Shown: positions 35,851-44,748 of the stretch, in pieces
How positions within the stretch are numbered: the first letter of the stretch is position 1
Layout of the letters: each line of letters starts with the position of its first letter
Assembly: GCA_021847995.1 (NCBI GenBank)
Contig: JAJZNE010000106.1
Span: 18,270 to 82,269, forward strand
Reading direction: 5' to 3'
From: Pseudomonadota bacterium
Lineage (GTDB): Bacteria; Pseudomonadota; Alphaproteobacteria; Acetobacterales; Acetobacteraceae
Length of the DNA: 64,000 nt
The notes under the pieces: generated by a model
What the model saw: the letters and a program-made list of their open reading frames with translations, nothing else
Database searches by the model: none
What the model was told of the DNA's origin: nothing
Program-made: the position numbers and the translations under genes

Positions 35851-36723
35851 TCAGGCGAAGTCGGCGAAGCGGCGCAGCATGCGGGCGATGTCGGGAGATG
35901 TGCCGGTGAACAGGCGCAGCGCCTCCGCCGCCTGCAACACCGCCATGCCGCCGCCGTCGAGCGTGCGGCAGCCGAGGGCACGGGCGCGGCGCAGCAATTC
36001 GGTCTCGAGCGGGAAGTAGATCACCTCCGCGACCCACAGCGCCGGGTGCAGCGCCGCCGCCGGCACCGGCAGGCCGGGATGGCCCTGCATGCCGACCGGT
36101 GAGGTCTGCACCAGGCCCTGGGCGGCGGCGAGTTCGTCGGCGACCGGCCCGGCGAGGCGTGCCCGCCCGGCACCGAAGCGGGCCGCGAGGCTGGCGGCCA
36201 GGCCGCCCGCGCGGGCGGCATCGAGATCGTGCAGCACCAGTTGCTCGACCCCGAGCGTCAGCAGCGCATGCGCGACCGCGGCCCCGGCGCCGCCCGCCCC
36301 CACCTGCACCACCCGCCCGAGCGCCGCGCCCGGCAGCCCGCGGCGGAAATTCTCGGCGAATCCCCACCAGTCGGTGTTGTGGCCGATGCTGCGGCCGTCG
36401 CGGAACAGAACGGTGTTCACCGCCCCGATGGCGCGCGCATCGTCCGACACCTCATCGAGCAGCGGGATCACCGCCTGCTTGAACGGGTGCGTGACATTGA
36501 GCCCGTCGAAGCCGAACGCCGCCGCCTCGGCCAGCATGGCGGGCAGGGCCGCGGCATCGCGGCCGAGGCGCTCGAAATCGACCGGCCGATAGACGTAGCG
36601 CAGGCCGAGCGCCTCCCCTTCGGCCTCGTGCATGGCGGGGCTGCGCGAGCCGCCGATGCCGCCGCCGAACAGGCCGCAGAGAAAGGATGTCCGGGGCGCC
36701 TCCGGCAGTGCGGTCTGGGTCAT
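35851..36723 (-). CDS. Shikimate/quinate dehydrogenase (AroE-like, probably catabolic)
   Basis: A 290-residue protein of the AroE family. The substrate region includes GGGIGGSRSPAMHE and FDGLNVTHPFKQAVIPLLDE, with the catalytic Lys in PFK. The NAD(P)-binding motif is VGAGGAGAAVAHAL near 140, and LDGGGMAVLQAAEALRLFTG near 260 is conserved. The first cofactor strand is followed by an acidic residue (LHDLDAAR), which favours NAD over NADP and fits the quinate/shikimate dehydrogenases used in breakdown. It heads the operon with the MFS carrier and quiC. Confidence 0.9.
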   Translation of the reverse strand: MTQTALPEAPRTSFLCGLFGGGIGGSRSPAMHEAEGEALGLRYVYRPVDFERLGRDAAALPAMLAEAAAFGFDGLNVTHPFKQAVIPLLDEVSDDARAIGAVNTVLFRDGRSIGHNTDWWGFAENFRRGLPGAALGRVVQVGAGGAGAAVAHALLTLGVEQLVLHDLDAARAGGLAASLAARFGAGRARLAGPVADELAAAQGLVQTSPVGMQGHPGLPVPAAALHPALWVAEVIYFPLETELLRRARALGCRTLDGGGMAVLQAAEALRLFTGTSPDIARMLRRFADFA

Positions 36724-36769
36724 GGCTCCTCCCGTGATGCGCGGCGCCTGGCTGGCCGGCGCGAGTTGG

Positions 36770-36823
36770 ACGGAATAGTCCGTTCACAAGTGCCGCCTTA
36801 TCAGGCATGCTCGTCCCTGTCAA
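36770..36823 (-). promoter_or_regulatory. Promoter and palindromic operator of the quinate/shikimate operon
   Basis: TTGACA (36823-36818) and TAAGGC (36800-36795), 17 bases apart, point to the aroE-like gene. Just downstream is ACGGA-ATAG-TCCGT (36770-36783), a perfect five-base dyad that would cover the transcription start region. The divergent gene encodes a TetR-type repressor, so this is a likely operator. Confidence 0.6.
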
Positions 36824-36868
36824 ACACAATCGCCGGCAACCGCAGCCGGCCAGCCCTGGGGGTCACCG

Positions 36869-37534
36869 ATGGACGCAGAGAGCGCGCCGCAGCTTCCGGC
36901 CGGGCAGGATCGCCGCCGGCTCGATCCGGAGCGCACGCGCCGCGAAATCCTCCGCGTCGCCCGCGCCGAGTTTGCCGAACACGGCTTCAGCGGCGCCCGC
37001 GTCGATCGCATCGGCGAACGCACCGCAACCGCGAAGCGCATGATCTATTACTATTTCGGCAGCAAGGAGGGGCTCTATCTCGCGGTGCTGGAGGATGTCT
37101 ATGACGGCATCCGCAGCAGCGAAAACGCCCTCGACCTCGACCCTCTGCCGCCCGCCGAGGCGATCGGCCGGCTGGTCGATTTCAGCTTCGACTACGAACG
37201 CGCCAATGTCGATTTCGTCCGCATCATCAGCAACGAGAACATCAACGCGGCCCGTTTCCTGCGCCGCTCCCCGCGCATCCGCGACCTCAACTCGGGCGTC
37301 GTCGCGACGGTCGATCGCATCCTGGCGCGCGGCCTCGCCGACGGCAGCTTCCGCCGCCGCGTCGCCGCGGTCGATCTGCATTTCATGATCAGCGCGCTCT
37401 GCTTCTACCGCGTCTCCAACCGGCACACCTTCTCGGAAATCTTCGGCTGCGACCTCGGTGCGGAGGATGTGGCGGCGCGCCACCGGCAGATGACGCGCGA
37501 AACGATCCTCAGCTATCTCCGCCACGCCGACTGA
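36869..37534 (+). CDS. TetR family regulator of the quinate/shikimate cluster
   Basis: A 221-residue protein with an N-terminal helix-turn-helix: TRREILRVARAEFAEHGFSG near 24, then RIGERTATAKRMIYYYFGSK, the TetR signature. The C-terminal ligand domain is of the type seen in regulators of aromatic-acid genes. It is divergent from the aroE-like operon with a palindrome between them. The likely inducer is a pathway compound such as quinate or dehydroshikimate (inference). Its 3' end overlaps the convergent nth gene by 26 bases. Confidence 0.9.
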   Translation: MDAESAPQLPAGQDRRRLDPERTRREILRVARAEFAEHGFSGARVDRIGERTATAKRMIYYYFGSKEGLYLAVLEDVYDGIRSSENALDLDPLPPAEAIGRLVDFSFDYERANVDFVRIISNENINAARFLRRSPRIRDLNSGVVATVDRILARGLADGSFRRRVAAVDLHFMISALCFYRVSNRHTFSEIFGCDLGAEDVAARHRQMTRETILSYLRHAD

Positions 37535-38222
37535 CCGGCGCGGGCGCGGGCGCGGGCGGCGGGGTCTTGTCCGGGTAGCGACAGCAGCGCGCACCGACGC
37601 AGCGCCAGCATTCCGGCCGGCGGGCCTTGCAGCAATGGCGGCCATGCAGAATGAGCCAGTGATGGGCAAGCCGCAGCCGCGCGGGCGGGATGCGCGCGAG
37701 CAGTGCCGTCTCCACCGCACGCGGTGTCGCGCCGCGGGCGAGGCCGCTGCGGTTGGCGACGCGGAAGACATGCGTATCGACCGCCATCGTCGCTTCGCCG
37801 AAGGCGACGTTCAGCACCACGTTGGCGGTCTTGCGCCCGACGCCGGGCAGGGCCTCCAGCGCCGCGCGGTCGCCCGGCACCTCTCCGCCATGGCGTTCCA
37901 CCAGCAGGCGGGCGAGTTCGGCGAGGTTGCGGGCCTTCGCCTGCCACAGCCCGATCGAGCGGATATGCGCCGCGATCCCCTCCGCCCCCAGCGCCGCCAT
38001 CGCCGCCGGTGTCGGCGCCGCCGCGAACAGGGCAGGGGTCGCCCGGTTGACGCTGGCGTCGGTCGCCTGCGCCGACAGCACCACCGCCACCAGCAGCTCG
38101 AACGTGGTGCGATAGACGAGTTCGCTGCGCGGGTCGGGATTCGCCGCCGCCAGCGCGTCCAGGAAGGCGCCCACCTCCGCACGGGTCATCGCCCGGGGGG
38201 CGCGGTCGGCCGGTTTCCCCAT
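37509..38222 (-). CDS. nth: Endonuclease III
   Basis: Nth removes oxidised pyrimidines and nicks the abasic site in base-excision repair. The 237-residue protein has the helix-hairpin-helix LPGVGRKTANVVLN with the catalytic Lys, the catalytic Asp in AVDTHVFRV, and a C-terminal 4Fe-4S motif with spacing C-x6-C-x2-C-x5-C. The start at 38222 (MGKPADRAPRAMTRAEVGAF) follows GAGGA; ATG 38189 is a shorter option. It is divergent from the DUF2244 gene, 54 bases away, a pairing common in alphaproteobacteria. Confidence 0.95.
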   Translation of the reverse strand: MGKPADRAPRAMTRAEVGAFLDALAAANPDPRSELVYRTTFELLVAVVLSAQATDASVNRATPALFAAAPTPAAMAALGAEGIAAHIRSIGLWQAKARNLAELARLLVERHGGEVPGDRAALEALPGVGRKTANVVLNVAFGEATMAVDTHVFRVANRSGLARGATPRAVETALLARIPPARLRLAHHWLILHGRHCCKARRPECWRCVGARCCRYPDKTPPPAPAPAPVSRRGGDS

Positions 38223-38276
38223 CGGCCGATCCTCGCCCGCCGCTCCCCCCGCTGACAAGAGCGGCCGGCGCGCTAC

Positions 38277-38777
38277 ATGACATCGATGCCCGATGTGCTG
38301 TTCGAAGCGATGATCGTGCCGCACCGCAGCCTGTCGCGGCGCGGGCTGTGGTGGCTGCTGGGCGCGCTGGCGGCGGTGTGTGCCGCCAATCTGGCCATTT
38401 TCGCCCGCCTGCGCGCCTGGCCGGTGTGCGGCTTCGCCGGCGGGGAACTGCTGCTGGCGGCGCTGCTGCTGCGCCTCAACGTGCTCGGTGCCAGGGCCAG
38501 TGAGCTGCTGCTGCTCACCCCCGACTCGCTGCGCGTGATCCGCACCGACCCCAAAGGACGGCGTGCCGAGATCGTACTCCCGCCCTCCTGGCTCACGGTG
38601 CAGATGGAGGAGCGGGCGGGCCGTGTCCCCGCCCTGTTCGTCGCCGCGCGCGGCCGGCGCGAGGAACTCGGCCGCGAGCTCGGTGAGGAGGCGAAACGCG
38701 ACCTCGCCCAGGCGCTGGCGGCGGCCCTCCATCGCTGGCGCAACCCGGTGTTCGACAACCCGCAACTGGCCGAATAG
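38277..38777 (+). CDS. DUF2244 membrane protein
   Basis: A 166-residue protein with two adjacent membrane helices (about residues 25-45 and 52-68) and a cytoplasmic tail (LRVIRTDPKGRRAEIVLPPS, then WLTVQMEE). This is the DUF2244 layout. Function is unknown; the gene is often next to nth or cytochrome oxidase genes in alphaproteobacteria. ATGs at 38277 and 38286 both fit. Confidence 0.85.
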   Translation: MTSMPDVLFEAMIVPHRSLSRRGLWWLLGALAAVCAANLAIFARLRAWPVCGFAGGELLLAALLLRLNVLGARASELLLLTPDSLRVIRTDPKGRRAEIVLPPSWLTVQMEERAGRVPALFVAARGRREELGRELGEEAKRDLAQALAAALHRWRNPVFDNPQLAE

Positions 38778-38787
38778 CCGCCGCCGG

Positions 38788-39369
38788 TCACGCCCGCTGG
38801 CAGCTTCCCGTCAGCGTGCCGAGGCCGAGCATGGAGGCCCGCGCGGTCGCGAGCGCGAAGCGCCGGCCCGGCGGCCAGGCGAAGGGCGGCGGCGCGGACA
38901 GCGCGAACAGCTGGAACACGTACTGGTGCGGCCCATGTCCCGGCGGCGGCGCGGGCGGCGTCCAGCCGGTGCGGCCGAGGAAATTGCGGCCCATCGCGAA
39001 CCCCTCCGGCGCATGCCCGCGCAGGCGCACCGGCAGCGCCCCTTCCTCCAGCCCGCCGCGGCCGGGGGCGATGTCATAGGCCAGGGCATGGACCAGCGGC
39101 ACCGGGAACGGTGCGTCCGGATCCTCGACCAGCAGCAGCAGCGAAACCGTGCCCTCCGGCAGCCTCTCCCAGCGCAGCGGCGGCGACAGTCCGGCGCCGT
39201 CGGCGGTGTAGCGGGCGGGCAGCGCCCCGCCCTGGGTGAAGCCGGGGCTGCTGAGGCCGATGCCGCCCGGCACCCCGGCAAGCAGCCGACGGTTCACCGC
39301 CAGCGCCGCGCTGCCGGCGCGCACCCATTGCAGGCGCTGCCCGATCTGCCGGATCCGCTCGCTGTCCAT
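38788..39369 (-). CDS. PEBP / Raf-kinase-inhibitor-like protein (YbhB/YbcL family)
   Basis: A 193-residue protein of the phosphatidylethanolamine-binding family. The core SPGFTQGGALPARYTADGAG, LLLLVEDPDAPFPVPLVHAL and HGPHQYVFQLFAL matches the bacterial YbhB/YbcL group, including the DPDAP and GxHxYxF ligand-site motifs. Bacterial members have no settled function. No signal peptide is clear. GTG 39384 is an alternative start. It is convergent with the DUF2244 gene. Confidence 0.88.
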   Translation of the reverse strand: MDSERIRQIGQRLQWVRAGSAALAVNRRLLAGVPGGIGLSSPGFTQGGALPARYTADGAGLSPPLRWERLPEGTVSLLLLVEDPDAPFPVPLVHALAYDIAPGRGGLEEGALPVRLRGHAPEGFAMGRNFLGRTGWTPPAPPPGHGPHQYVFQLFALSAPPPFAWPPGRRFALATARASMLGLGTLTGSCQRA

Positions 39370-39426
39370 GCTCCCCGCCTTCACCCAGCCAATGTCCCCG
39401 ACGCGGCAGACGGCGCCGGGTTCCGG

Positions 39427-40026
39427 CTACCCGACCAGCCGCCGCAGGGTCGCCAGCGCCGCCGGCGCCGCCCAGTCCGCTGCCCCTTCCAGCCGCCCCC
39501 GCTCGCGCCCCGCCGCGTCCACGATCAGCGTCGTCGGCAGGCCGCGCGCGCCCAGCGCTTCCACCGCCGCCCCCTTTGGGTCGAGTGCCACGGTCAGGTC
39601 AGTGATGCCGTGGTCGCGATAGAACCGCTCCACCACGGCCGCCCCGCCATGATCGCTCGACAGCGGCAGCACCGCGACCTCGGCGCCGGCCGCGCGGGCC
39701 AATGCCGCGAGCGAGGGCATCTCGGCGACGCAGGGCGCGCACCAGGTCGCCCACAGATTGAGCACGACCATCCGCCCGCGCAGGTCGCGCAGGCCGTGCG
39801 GGGTGCCGTCGGCATCCGTATAGACGATCTCCGGCAGTGCGCGCGGCGGATCGACCCGGTGCAGCGCATCGAGGCTTTGCAGATGCACCGCTTCCGGCGC
39901 GGCATCCGGGCGCAGCGTCAGCACCGGCGGACCCGCCGGTTTGCGGAGCAGCAGCACGGCGGCTAGGCTCGCCCCCGCCGCCACCCCCGCGCCCGCCAGA
40001 ACCGCCCGCCGCGCGATCACTGCCAT
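39427..40026 (-). CDS. TlpA-like periplasmic thioredoxin
   Basis: A 199-residue protein with an N-terminal signal or anchor (residues about 5-27, after RR) and a thioredoxin domain with the active site WCAPC near residue 100, in [20 protein letters not shown]. Proteins of this TlpA/ResA type reduce disulfides of periplasmic partners, often in cytochrome c or cytochrome oxidase maturation. The cis-proline follows in GLPTTLIVD. Its start is only 15 bases from the divergent argH start, so the two promoters must overlap coding sequence. Confidence 0.92.
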   Translation of the reverse strand: MAVIARRAVLAGAGVAAGASLAAVLLLRKPAGPPVLTLRPDAAPEAVHLQSLDALHRVDPPRALPEIVYTDADGTPHGLRDLRGRMVVLNLWATWCAPCVAEMPSLAALARAAGAEVAVLPLSSDHGGAAVVERFYRDHGITDLTVALDPKGAAVEALGARGLPTTLIVDAAGRERGRLEGAADWAAPAALATLRRLVG

Positions 40027-40041
40027 GAGGGTCAAGCTCCC

Positions 40042-41547
40042 GTGACCGAACCGCCCGCGCCGCCCGCCAACACGCTCTGGGGCGGACGCTTCGCCGCCGG
40101 TCCCGCCGGCGTGATGGAGGAGATCAACGCCTCCATCGACTTCGACCGCCGCCTGTGGCGCCAGGACATCCGCGGTTCGCGCGCGCATGCCGCCATGCTG
40201 GCGAAGTGCGGCATCCTCACGGCGGACGACCTGGCGGACATCGAGCGCGGTCTAGCCGCGATCGAGGCGGAGATCGAGTCCGGCCGCTTCGCCTTCAGCC
40301 GCGCGCTGGAGGACATCCACCTCAACATCGAGGCGCGGCTGACCGAACGCATCGGGGAGGCCGGCAAGCGCCTGCACACCGCGCGCAGCCGCAACGACCA
40401 GGTGGCGACCGATTTCCGCCTCTGGGTGCGCGATGCGATCGACGGGATCGACGCGCAGCTTGCCGACCTGATGCGCGCCCTGGCGACGCGGGCGGCACGG
40501 CACGCCGCCGATCCGATGCCGGGCATGACGCACCTGCAGGCGGCGCAGCCGGTGACGTTCGGCCATCATCTGCTCGCCTATGTCGAGATGCTGGCGCGCG
40601 ACCGCGGGCGGCTCGCCGATGCCCGCCGGCGGCTCAACGAATGTCCCCTGGGGGCAGCGGCGCTCGCCGGCACGTCCTTTCCGATCGACCGCAGCATGAC
40701 GGCGGCGGCGCTCGGCTTCGACCGGCCGATGGCGAACTCGCTCGATGCCGTCTCCGATCGCGACTTCGCGCTGGAATTCCTCGCTGCCGCCGCGATCTCG
40801 GCGGTGCATCTCTCCCGCTTCGCCGAGGAGATCGTGATCTGGTGCGCGGCACCGTTCCGCTTCGTCCGCCTGTCCGATGCCTTCACCACCGGCAGTTCGA
40901 TCATGCCGCAGAAGCGCAACCCCGATGCCGCCGAACTGGTGCGCGCCAAGAGCGGGCGCATCGCCGGCGCCCTGGTCGGCCTGCTGACGGTGATGAAGGG
41001 CCTGCCGCTCGCCTACGCCAAGGACATGCAGGAGGACAAGGAGGGCGTGTTCGACGCCGCCGGCGCCTGGGCGCTCGCGCTGGCGGCGATGGCGGGGATG
41101 GTGCGCGACATGGTGCCCGACACCGCCCGGCTGCGTGCCGCGGCCGGGGAGGGGCATGCGACCGCCACCGATCTTGCCGACTGGCTGGTGCGCGTCCTGC
41201 GCCTGCCGTTCCGCACCGCGCACCACGTCACCGGCCGCCTGGTCGCCCGGGCGGACGCGCGCGGCGTCGATCTCCCCGGCCTGACCCTGGACGAGATGCG
41301 GGCGGAGGAGCCGCGCATCACCGCCGACATCTTCACCGTGCTGACCGTCGATGCCTCGGTCGCGTCGCGCCTGAGCTACGGCGGCACCGCCCCGGCGCGG
41401 GTGGCGGCTGAAGCCGCACGCTGGCAGGAGAGGCTGGGGCAGGAGAGGCTGGGGCAGGAGAGGCTGGGGCAGGAGAGGCTGGGGCAGGAGAGGCTGGGGC
41501 AGGATCGGCCGGGGCACGAGCGGCCGGCGCAGGAGCGGCCGGAATGA
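40042..41547 (+). CDS. argH: Argininosuccinate lyase with a repeat-coded C-terminal tail
   Basis: ArgH splits argininosuccinate into arginine and fumarate. The 501-residue protein begins at GTG 40042, just before the conserved [12 protein letters not shown]. It has the fumarase-superfamily signature [20 protein letters not shown] near 287. Normal ArgH proteins end near residue 460, after the [14 protein letters not shown] region. Here a hydrophilic tail of about 35 residues follows, repeating the unit ERLGQ, coded by a 15-bp tandem repeat. The tail is probably disordered. argG lies one kilobase downstream. Confidence 0.95.
   Translation: MTEPPAPPANTLWGGRFAAGPAGVMEEINASIDFDRRLWRQDIRGSRAHAAMLAKCGILTADDLADIERGLAAIEAEIESGRFAFSRALEDIHLNIEARLTERIGEAGKRLHTARSRNDQVATDFRLWVRDAIDGIDAQLADLMRALATRAARHAADPMPGMTHLQAAQPVTFGHHLLAYVEMLARDRGRLADARRRLNECPLGAAALAGTSFPIDRSMTAAALGFDRPMANSLDAVSDRDFALEFLAAAAISAVHLSRFAEEIVIWCAAPFRFVRLSDAFTTGSSIMPQKRNPDAAELVRAKSGRIAGALVGLLTVMKGLPLAYAKDMQEDKEGVFDAAGAWALALAAMAGMVRDMVPDTARLRAAAGEGHATATDLADWLVRVLRLPFRTAHHVTGRLVARADARGVDLPGLTLDEMRAEEPRITADIFTVLTVDASVASRLSYGGTAPARVAAEAARWQERLGQERLGQERLGQERLGQERLGQDRPGHERPAQERPE
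41431..41535 (+). repeat. 15-bp tandem repeat inside argH
   Basis: Five near-identical copies of a 15-base unit (aggctggggcaggag) run from 41431 to 41505, followed by two diverged copies to 41535. Fifteen is a multiple of three, so copy-number change would add or remove five residues without a frameshift. The repeat stops just before the argH stop codon. Confidence 0.95.
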
Positions 41548-41675
41548 CTGCACGCACCGTCCTGCTGGCGCTGGCGCTGGCGCTCGGACTGGCCGGTTGC
41601 GGCAAGAAGAACGCCCCCGGCCCGCCCGGACCGCCGGATCAGGTGACCTATCCGCGCAGCTATCCGGCCTATTGA
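41544..41675 (+). CDS. Small lipoprotein (LptM-like)
   Basis: A 43-residue protein with a lipoprotein signal: hydrophobic stretch [14 protein letters not shown] with the lipobox cysteine at residue 19, then a short polar, Pro-rich tail ([14 protein letters not shown]). The ATG overlaps the argH stop as ATGA, so it is coupled to argH. Tiny lipoproteins of the LptM/YifL type follow argH in many proteobacteria and help mature the LPS translocon LptDE. The similarity is in layout, so the name is tentative. Confidence 0.72.
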   Translation: MTARTVLLALALALGLAGCGKKNAPGPPGPPDQVTYPRSYPAY

Positions 41676-41682
41676 GCGCCGG

Positions 41683-42234
41683 TCACGGCTTGCCGATACC
41701 GTTGGCGCCGGCGGTGCAGATCACTTCGTCCTGCGAGCCGGTGCCGCCCGAGCAGCCGATGGCGCCGATGATGTGGCCATCGGCGACCAGCGGAATGCCG
41801 CCGCGTGACGCGATCACGTCGTCGAGCGAGAGCACGTAGTTGAGGCCCGATTTCTGCACCCCGTCCTCGAACACGCGGGTCGGGCGGCGGTATTTGACCG
41901 CCACCCGCGCCTTGTGCTGGGCAACCGGGATCGACCCGAGCTGCGCGCCGTCCATGCGCACGAAGGCGACGAGATTGCCGCCCGAATCGACCACCGCGAC
42001 ATTCACCGGCCAGCCGCGCCGCTCCGCCTCGGCCATCGCCGCGGTGATCGCCCGCTGCGCCTCGCCGAGCCCGATCGGCGCGCCATAGGGCTGGCTGAAC
42101 GGCATCTTGTCCGGGACCGTGTCGAGCGGGCTGGCCGCCGGCTGCTGCGCCCGCGCGGCGCCGGCGGCCAGCAGGACGGCGCCCCCGAGCAGTCCGGCGG
42201 CGAGCAGACCGGTGGCAAGGTATGGACGGATCAT
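41683..42234 (-). CDS. Exported GlcG/HbpS-family haem-binding-like protein
   Basis: A 183-residue protein with a signal peptide (cleavage after AGAARA near residue 29) and a GlcG/HbpS domain: LGEAQRAITAAMAEAERRGW, VNVAVVDSGGNLVAFVRMDG, IASRGGIPLVADGHIIGAIG and the final SGGTGSQDEVIC. Members bind haem or small organic ligands; HbpS is an extracellular redox sensor partner. The physiological role here is unknown. It is convergent with the lipoprotein gene, seven bases away. Confidence 0.88.
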   Translation of the reverse strand: MIRPYLATGLLAAGLLGGAVLLAAGAARAQQPAASPLDTVPDKMPFSQPYGAPIGLGEAQRAITAAMAEAERRGWPVNVAVVDSGGNLVAFVRMDGAQLGSIPVAQHKARVAVKYRRPTRVFEDGVQKSGLNYVLSLDDVIASRGGIPLVADGHIIGAIGCSGGTGSQDEVICTAGANGIGKP

Positions 42235-42321
42235 GGAGGTTTCCTTTCCCCTTGAGCGGACGACAACGCAGCTCATGCTATCCCGCACCCCGCCCGCGCG
42301 CCAGCTTGCACCCCGCTGCCC

Positions 42322-42504
42322 ATGCGCCATATCCGCACCATGACCCCATCCCCACCCCCATCCCCCGGCCCGCCGCCGCCCGCCACCCCCGCCCCGCAGG
42401 CCGCCCCCGCCCCGAAGCGGCCGAAGGAGGTCGGCGGCCCGGACGGGCCGGAGCCGACCCGCTTCGGCGACTGGGAACGCAAGGGCCGCTGCATCGACTT
42501 CTGA
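42322..42504 (+). CDS. DUF1674 / succinate dehydrogenase assembly factor 4
   Basis: A 60-residue protein with a Pro-rich N-terminus and the conserved C-terminal block EVGGPDGPEPTRFGDWERKG, ending RCIDF. This block defines the DUF1674/SdhAF4 family, which binds flavinylated SdhA and helps assemble complex II. ATG 42340 is an alternative start. The gene lies between the GlcG-like gene (divergent) and argG (87-base gap); sdh genes are not in the window. Confidence 0.88.
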   Translation: MRHIRTMTPSPPPSPGPPPPATPAPQAAPAPKRPKEVGGPDGPEPTRFGDWERKGRCIDF

Positions 42505-42591
42505 TCCCGGCTTGCGGCCACGGCTTGCGCATCCGGCAGCTTCAGGCTAGCTGCGCCGCCTGCCCGAAATCTGCCCAGGGATGCCGCGCCG

Positions 42592-43821
42592 ATGCCAGGA
42601 AAGCCCGTCAACAAGGTCGTGCTCGCCTATTCCGGCGGGCTCGACACCAGCGTCATCCTGCGCTGGCTGCAAACCACCTATCGCTGCGAGGTGGTGACGT
42701 TCACCGCCGATCTCGGCCAGGGCGAGGAGCTGGAGCCGGCGCGGCGCAAGGCGGAGATGTTTGGCGTCCGGCAGATCTTCATCGAGGATCTGCGCGAAAC
42801 CTTCGTTGCCGACTTCGTCTTTCCGATGTTCCGCGCCAATGCGCTGTACGAGGGACAGTATCTGCTCGGCACGTCGATCGCCCGCCCCCTGATCGCGCAG
42901 CGGCAGATCGAGATCGCCGAGGCGGTCGGCGCCGATGCGGTCGCGCATGGCGCAACCGGCAAGGGCAACGACCAGGTGCGGTTCGAGCTCAGCTATTACG
43001 CGCTCAAGCCCGATATCCGCATCATCGCGCCGTGGCGCGAATGGGATCTGACCAGCCGCACGAAGCTGCTGCAATTCGCCGAGGCGCATCAGATCCCGAT
43101 CGCCCGCGACAAGCGGGGGGAGGCGCCGTTCTCGGTCGATGCCAACCTCCTGCACTCGTCCTCGGAGGGCAAGATCCTGGAGGATCCGGCCGTGGCGCCG
43201 GACGAGATGGTCTATCAGCGCACGATCCGGCCGGAGGATGCCCCCGACCGCGCCACCGAGATCGCGATCGACTTCATGCGCGGCGATCCGGTCGCGATCG
43301 ACGGAGAGGCGCTGTCGCCGGCAGCACTGCTGGCCCGGCTGAACGCGCTCGGCCGCGCCAACGGCATCGGCCGGCTCGATCTGGTGGAGAACCGCTTCGT
43401 CGGCATGAAGTCCCGCGGCGTCTATGAGACGCCGGGCGGTACCATCCTGCTCGCCGCCCATCGCGGCATCGAGAGCATCACCCTTGATCGCGAGGCGGCG
43501 CATCTCAAGGACCAGCTCATGCCGCGCTATGCCGAGCTGATCTATTGCGGCTTCTGGTTCAGTCCGGAGCGGCGGATGTTGCAGGCCGCGATCGACGCCA
43601 GCCAGAACAGCGTCAGCGGCCGCGTGCGCCTCAAGCTCTACAAGGGCAATGTCAGCGTGACCGGGCGGGAGAGTCCGAACAGCCTCTATTCCATGAAGCA
43701 CGTCACCTTCGAGGATGACCAGGGCGCCTACGATCAGATCGACGCCCAGGGTTTCATCCGCCTCAACGCACTCCGCCTGCGCCTCGGCGCCCTGGCCGGG
43801 CGGCGCGGCGGCGCCCTTTAA
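42592..43821 (+). CDS. argG: Argininosuccinate synthase
   Basis: ArgG joins citrulline and aspartate with ATP to make argininosuccinate, the substrate of ArgH. The 409-residue protein has the ATP motif [12 protein letters not shown] at residues 12-23, [15 protein letters not shown] near 120 and [20 protein letters not shown] near 362. Length and start are normal. A perfect GC hairpin follows the stop codon directly. Confidence 0.98.
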   Translation: MPGKPVNKVVLAYSGGLDTSVILRWLQTTYRCEVVTFTADLGQGEELEPARRKAEMFGVRQIFIEDLRETFVADFVFPMFRANALYEGQYLLGTSIARPLIAQRQIEIAEAVGADAVAHGATGKGNDQVRFELSYYALKPDIRIIAPWREWDLTSRTKLLQFAEAHQIPIARDKRGEAPFSVDANLLHSSSEGKILEDPAVAPDEMVYQRTIRPEDAPDRATEIAIDFMRGDPVAIDGEALSPAALLARLNALGRANGIGRLDLVENRFVGMKSRGVYETPGGTILLAAHRGIESITLDREAAHLKDQLMPRYAELIYCGFWFSPERRMLQAAIDASQNSVSGRVRLKLYKGNVSVTGRESPNSLYSMKHVTFEDDQGAYDQIDAQGFIRLNALRLRLGALAGRRGGAL

Positions 43822-43847
43822 CGCCGGCGCGCCCGGCCGCGCCGGCG
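43822..43847 (+). terminator. Perfect GC hairpin after argG
   Basis: Ten-base arms (43822-43831 and 43838-43847) with a six-base loop begin at the base after the argG stop. No T-run follows, so it is a terminator only if U-less termination or Rho works here. A promoter for the next gene begins four bases later. Confidence 0.5.
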
Positions 43848-43851
43848 GCGC

Positions 43852-43880
43852 TTGACACGGGAACGGTTATCTGATCTAAC
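43852..43880 (+). promoter_or_regulatory. Sigma-70 type promoter for a leaderless gene
   Basis: TTGACA at 43852-43857 and TCTAAC at 43875-43880 are 17 bases apart. The expected start of transcription, about seven bases after the -10 box, falls at or next to the GTG at 43888. The message would have little or no leader. Confidence 0.6.
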
Positions 43881-43887
43881 CGATCCC

Positions 43888-44559
43888 GTGAAAGTTGCCG
43901 CACCCCGTTCCCCGGCCGAACGCTTCGCGACCCTCACGGAAGGCGTCGCCAAGGCCCTCGCCGCCGAGGCGTGGCGCTTGGGGCTGGTGGCGCCCTGGCT
44001 CGCCCTGGTGTGGAGCAGGCTCCGCAGCACCGGCGCCTGCATCCTGCGGATTGCCGCCGCCCTTGAGGCCGGCACACTCCGCCTCACCCCGCCTCGGCCC
44101 CTGCCGCCGCTGCCGCCCCGGATGGAGGATACGGCACCCCGGCCGGACCACGCCAAACCCAAACGAAAAGCAATCCCGCAAGGCTTCGGCTGGCTGCTGC
44201 GGCGGGTGACGGCGCTCAGCTTCGGCCGCTCCCAGCTCCAATACCTCCTCAGTGAGCCGGACATGGCGGCGCTGATCACAGCCGCGCCGCAGGTCGCCCA
44301 CCATATCCGTCCCATCTGCCGGATGCTCGGGGTCACACCCCCGCCCGGCCTCTTTCCCCCGCGCCGCCCACCGCGCCGGACCAGGCCGCCCGCGCCGCCG
44401 AAACCGGCGCCGGAGGCCGGGAAAGAAAAGCCGGCGGCGAAGACCAGAAGGCCGGACGGTCCCTTTCCCCCTTTCGTGCCGCGGAAGCGAAAAACACGCC
44501 GGCGCCCGATCCAACTGTTTCCGCTGCCTGCCGCGACCGGCCCGCCCTGGCGCGGCTGA
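43888..44559 (+). CDS. Uncharacterised basic protein, probable leaderless gene
   Basis: A 223-residue protein beginning (V)KVAAPRSPAERFATLTEG. It has a helical N-terminal half rich in Ala, Leu and Arg, a central conserved-looking block (ALITAAPQVAHHIRPICRML), and a tail dense in Pro, Lys and Arg. No signal peptide, membrane helix or known domain is recognised; the block ending in IRPICRMLGV resembles family-specific proteins I associate with Acetobacteraceae. The GTG start is placed at the end of the promoter spacing. Nucleic-acid binding is possible from the basic tail but not shown. Confidence 0.75.
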   Translation: MKVAAPRSPAERFATLTEGVAKALAAEAWRLGLVAPWLALVWSRLRSTGACILRIAAALEAGTLRLTPPRPLPPLPPRMEDTAPRPDHAKPKRKAIPQGFGWLLRRVTALSFGRSQLQYLLSEPDMAALITAAPQVAHHIRPICRMLGVTPPPGLFPPRRPPRRTRPPAPPKPAPEAGKEKPAAKTRRPDGPFPPFVPRKRKTRRRPIQLFPLPAATGPPWRG

Positions 44560-44585
44560 GACGGGCAGGGGGAGAAATGCGCCCG

Positions 44586-44605
44586 ATATCATTACGAAGT
44601 GATAT
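44586..44605. promoter_or_regulatory. AT-rich 20-bp dyad upstream of the RidA-like gene
   Basis: ATATCA and TGATAT form perfect six-base arms around eight bases, followed by a TATGATAAT-like stretch that could be a -10 box. The site stands out as AT-rich in a GC-rich gap of 189 bases before the RidA-like gene. An operator role is inferred only. Confidence 0.4.
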
Positions 44606-44748
44606 GATAATGCCGGCTCAGACGGCGCCGACCGTCTCGACAGGGCCGGGGATCCGTGGTCGGTTGCCGAACGCCGATGCGCGTTCCGCCCCCCGGGTGC
44701 GGCACCCGCCGTCGTGTCCAACGCCAGAGAGAGAGAAGGCCGCGCGCC

